Of a DNA stretch of 6,838 bases, positions 4,958 through 6,838 are shown in pieces. The notes below the pieces were generated by a model. It was not told where the DNA came from and ran no database searches. It saw only the letters and a program-made list of their open reading frames with translations. Position 1 is the stretch's first letter; each line of letters opens with the position of its first letter. A program made the position numbers and the translations under genes. The stretch comes from an uncultured Lachnospiraceae bacterium. Its GTDB lineage: Bacteria > Bacillota > Clostridia > Lachnospirales > Lachnospiraceae. Location: contig CAMOZD010000070.1 of NCBI GenBank assembly GCA_946630645.1, forward strand, positions 1 through 6,838, given 5' to 3'.

Positions 4958-5644
4958 ATGGGAATACTGAAAAGGTTTAAGGATATCATGGCATCTAATA
5001 TTAATTCCCTGCTTGATAAGGCAGAGGATCCGGTCAAGATGGTAGACCAGTACATGAGAGACCTTCAGAAGGATTTAGGACAGGTTAAGGCTGAGACAGC
5101 CTCCGTCATGGCCGAGGAGGCCAGGGCCAAGAGGGCAGTTGAGGAGAATGAGGCTGAGATTGCCAAGCTGACATCTTATGCTGAGAGAGCCCTCAGAGCT
5201 GGTAATGAGGAAGATGCCAGAACCTTCCTGCAGAAGAAATCCACTCTTGAAACCAAGGGAGCCGCTCTCAATGAGGCTTATCAGACAGCTGCCAACAATG
5301 CAGCCCAGATGAGGCAGATGCACGACAAGCTGGAGAGGGATATTGTCAGCCTTAAGGAAAGAAAAGAAGCCATCAAGGCTAAGATGGCCGTAGCCAAGAC
5401 CAAGGAGCGTGTCAGTGAGATTGGCTCCTCCTATGTGGATGCCCAGGGCGGTCTTGATGCCTTTGCCCGTATGGAGGAGAAGGCCAACCGTATGCTGGAT
5501 GAGGCGAATGCCAAAGCAGAGCTTAACATGAAGACTCCGGATACCGCTGAGGACCTGATGGCCAAGTACGATACGGGTGCCAACGTGACTGACGCGGCGG
5601 TTGAGGATGAACTGGCGGCCATGAAGGCCAAGCTTGGAATGTAG
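4958..5644 (+). CDS. pspA: PspA/IM30 (Vipp1) family membrane-stress protein
   Basis: This 228-residue protein belongs to the PspA/IM30/LiaH family, bacterial relatives of ESCRT-III that assemble on the inner face of the cytoplasmic membrane and protect or remodel it under stress. Visible: an N-terminal amphipathic helix (MGILKRFKDIMASNINSLLDK, 1-21), the diagnostic EDPVKMVDQYMRDL (23-36), then a long Ala/Glu/Lys-rich coiled coil to about residue 180 and a shorter C-terminal helical part. There is no membrane-spanning segment. The length is typical. ATG 4958 is chosen because AGGAGG (4945-4950) lies 7 bases upstream and the amphipathic helix must be N-terminal; the in-frame ATG at 4910 has no ribosome binding site and would bury it behind 16 extra residues. 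A YdjI-like SPFH gene follows after 76 bases. No pspBC or lia genes are nearby. Confidence 0.94.
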   Translation: MGILKRFKDIMASNINSLLDKAEDPVKMVDQYMRDLQKDLGQVKAETASVMAEEARAKRAVEENEAEIAKLTSYAERALRAGNEEDARTFLQKKSTLETKGAALNEAYQTAANNAAQMRQMHDKLERDIVSLKERKEAIKAKMAVAKTKERVSEIGSSYVDAQGGLDAFARMEEKANRMLDEANAKAELNMKTPDTAEDLMAKYDTGANVTDAAVEDELAAMKAKLGM

Positions 5645-5720
5645 TAACTGAGACCGGACAGAGGATATTTGCCTGATAAAGGCAGATGATTGGTTTTGTA
5701 TAGATGAAGGAGGGAAGAAT

Positions 5721-6743
5721 ATGGGATTATTCAGTGGCCAGCTGGCTAATGTAGTTGAGTGGGAAGAGTATCGCGATGACGTGATCTTTTATAAATGGAA
5801 TAACAATGAGATTAAGAAGGGCTCCCGCCTGATTATCCGTCCGGGACAGGATGCGGTATTCCTTTTTAATGGAAGAATCGAGGGAGTGTTTACTGATGAG
5901 GGCAACTATGATATCGAGTCAGATATCGTTCCCTTCCTCTCCACTTTGAAGGGCTTCAGGTTCGGTTTCAAGACCGGCATGAAGGCAGAGGTTCTCTTTG
6001 TGAATACCAAAGAGTTCAACATGAAGTGGGGAACCAAGCAGGCAGTGAACCTGCCCCATCCCAGCCTGCCGGGCGGCATGCCCATCCGGGCCAATGGTAC
6101 CTTCCAGTTTAAGGTGGGAGACTACCAGGTACTGATGGAGAAGATTGCGGGCGTGAAGAAGCAGTATACCACAGAAGAGGTCAGGGACCGGGTCGTTTCC
6201 ATGCTTGACCAGCTGCTTCTGCGCTGGATCGTTCGCGAGGGCAAGGATATGTTTAATATCCAGGCCAACGCCGTAGAAATCTCCAAGGGTATCCAGGAAG
6301 AACTGGATATGGAGATGGTGAAGATCGGTCTGGACGTTACCGGTTTCCAGATTAATACGGTAAGCTATCCGGAAGAGATCCAGGCTATGGTTAATAAGGT
6401 TGCAGGCCAGAGCATGGTTGGCGATGTGGGCAAGTACCAGCAGATCTCCATGATCGACGCCATGTCCCAGGGCGGAGGAGCCGGAGGAAGTTCCACAGCC
6501 ATGGATATGGCATCCATGTCCATGGGTATGATGATGGGTCAGCAGATGGTGAATCAGATGGCCCAGAATATGCCCGGAGGCGGCGGCCAGCAGGCAGCTC
6601 CCCAGGCTAATAACCAGCAGGCAGTGCCTCCGGTAACAGATGCGGATGGTAATGCTGTCGCAGGTCCCAAGTTCTGTCCCAACTGCGGAACCAAGACCGA
6701 AGGTATGAAATTCTGCTCTAACTGCGGCCAGAAGCTAATTTAG
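5721..6743 (+). CDS. YdjI-like SPFH (virion-core-type) protein with C-terminal zinc ribbon
   Basis: This 340-residue protein has three parts. Residues about 1-235 form an SPFH/band-7-like domain of the group often annotated as virion core protein, beginning MGLFSGQLANVVEW and containing SRLIIRPGQDAVFLFNG and a DVTGFQINTVSYPEE segment. Residues 244-284 are a Met-rich linker (12 Met in 41) leading into a Gly/Gln/Ala/Pro-rich stretch. Residues 317-337 are a zinc ribbon with CPNCG (Cys319, Cys322) and CSNCG (Cys332, Cys335). No transmembrane helix is evident. B. subtilis YdjI, encoded with pspA, is a related protein implicated in holding PspA at the membrane; the same role is inferred here. AAGGAGG (5707-5713) is 7 bases before the ATG. 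It follows pspA by 76 bases and precedes the helicase gene by 22, so one operon is likely. The ydjG and ydjH partners are absent here. Confidence 0.9.
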   Translation: MGLFSGQLANVVEWEEYRDDVIFYKWNNNEIKKGSRLIIRPGQDAVFLFNGRIEGVFTDEGNYDIESDIVPFLSTLKGFRFGFKTGMKAEVLFVNTKEFNMKWGTKQAVNLPHPSLPGGMPIRANGTFQFKVGDYQVLMEKIAGVKKQYTTEEVRDRVVSMLDQLLLRWIVREGKDMFNIQANAVEISKGIQEELDMEMVKIGLDVTGFQINTVSYPEEIQAMVNKVAGQSMVGDVGKYQQISMIDAMSQGGGAGGSSTAMDMASMSMGMMMGQQMVNQMAQNMPGGGGQQAAPQANNQQAVPPVTDADGNAVAGPKFCPNCGTKTEGMKFCSNCGQKLI

Positions 6744-6765
6744 TGGAGACAGGAAGGATTTCTGC

Positions 6766-6838
6766 ATGAGTATTTATGAAACCTTGAATAAAGAACAAAA
6801 AGAGGCGGTCTTCTGTACGGAAGGCCCCCTTTTAATGC
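6766..6838 (+). CDS. pcrA: PcrA/UvrD-type ATP-dependent DNA helicase, N-terminal fragment (3' end outside window)
   Basis: Only the first 24 codons are present: MSIYETLNKEQKEAV then FCTEGPLLM. The LNKEQKEAV segment is the Q-motif region at the start of superfamily 1A helicases, and the Walker A (GxGSGKT) would be expected just past the window end. AAGGA (6754-6758) precedes the ATG by 7 bases. The gene lies 22 bases after the SPFH gene with no terminator between, so it is probably read from the pspA promoter at least in part. PcrA versus another UvrD-like helicase cannot be decided from this fragment. Confidence 0.75.
   Translation, partial: MSIYETLNKEQKEAVFCTEGPLLM

Noticed and set aside
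5670..5684. Hairpin TGCCT/AGGCA between pspA and the SPFH gene as a terminator
   Set aside because: The stem is only 5 bp and is followed by GATGATTGG rather than a T-run; at most a minor attenuating or processing structure.
1..6838. Mobile elements, CRISPR arrays, tRNA or rRNA genes, phage or defence genes
   Set aside because: No transposase, integrase, regularly spaced repeats, tRNA-like cloverleaf or defence-type domain was seen; the repeats found are short local inverted or tandem repeats.

Overview
The window reads as chromosomal core DNA of a low-to-mid GC Gram-positive anaerobe of the class Clostridia (Bacillota), most likely a Lachnospiraceae member. The support is the gene set (TmcAL-type tRNA-Met cytidine acetate ligase, YerC/TrpR-like regulator, DUF1836 regulator, PspA paired with a YdjI-like SPFH protein, PcrA), strong AGGAGG-type ribosome binding sites, a TTG start, and vegetative -35/-10 promoters. 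I see no tRNA, rRNA, CRISPR array, insertion sequence or phage gene. The genus is inference.

Layout. Bases 1-662 are the 3' part of tmcAL, cut by the window edge. Bases 806-1657 are a patatin-like serine lipase/acylhydrolase. A gene-free gap of 356 bases (1658-2013) separates it from the convergent murI. The gap carries four closely spaced inverted repeats (1731-1859), a 21-base tandem repeat (1958-1998) and a murI terminator. murI (glutamate racemase, minus strand, 2014-2805) and a YfcE-type metallophosphoesterase (plus, 3060-3599) diverge from one compact region where their -35/-10 elements interleave. A yerC-like regulator (3679-3969) follows yfcE, probably in the same transcript, and converges with a DUF1836 regulator (minus, 3983-4612) only 13 bases away.

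The DUF1836 gene has an almost ideal promoter (TTGTCA-17-TATAAT on the minus strand) whose spacer is filled by a perfect 21-base palindrome, which looks like a repressor operator. About 70 bases further on, a separate plus-strand promoter (GTGACA-17-TATAAT) serves pspA (4958-5644), an SPFH/YdjI-like protein with a Met-rich linker and a C-terminal zinc ribbon (5721-6743), and the first 24 codons of a PcrA/UvrD helicase (6766 to the window end). The last three genes have short gaps, each with its own ribosome binding site, and look like one operon.

How it fits together. Most genes are housekeeping: tRNA modification, D-glutamate supply for peptidoglycan, helicase. The most system-like part is 4613-6743: a putatively autoregulated DUF1836 regulator divergent from a two-gene membrane-stress module (PspA as ESCRT-III-like membrane coat, SPFH/zinc-ribbon protein as its probable membrane scaffold). 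This resembles the Bacillus subtilis pspA-ydjGHI operon but lacks ydjG and ydjH at this locus. It is a reduced variant of a known theme rather than a demonstrably new system.
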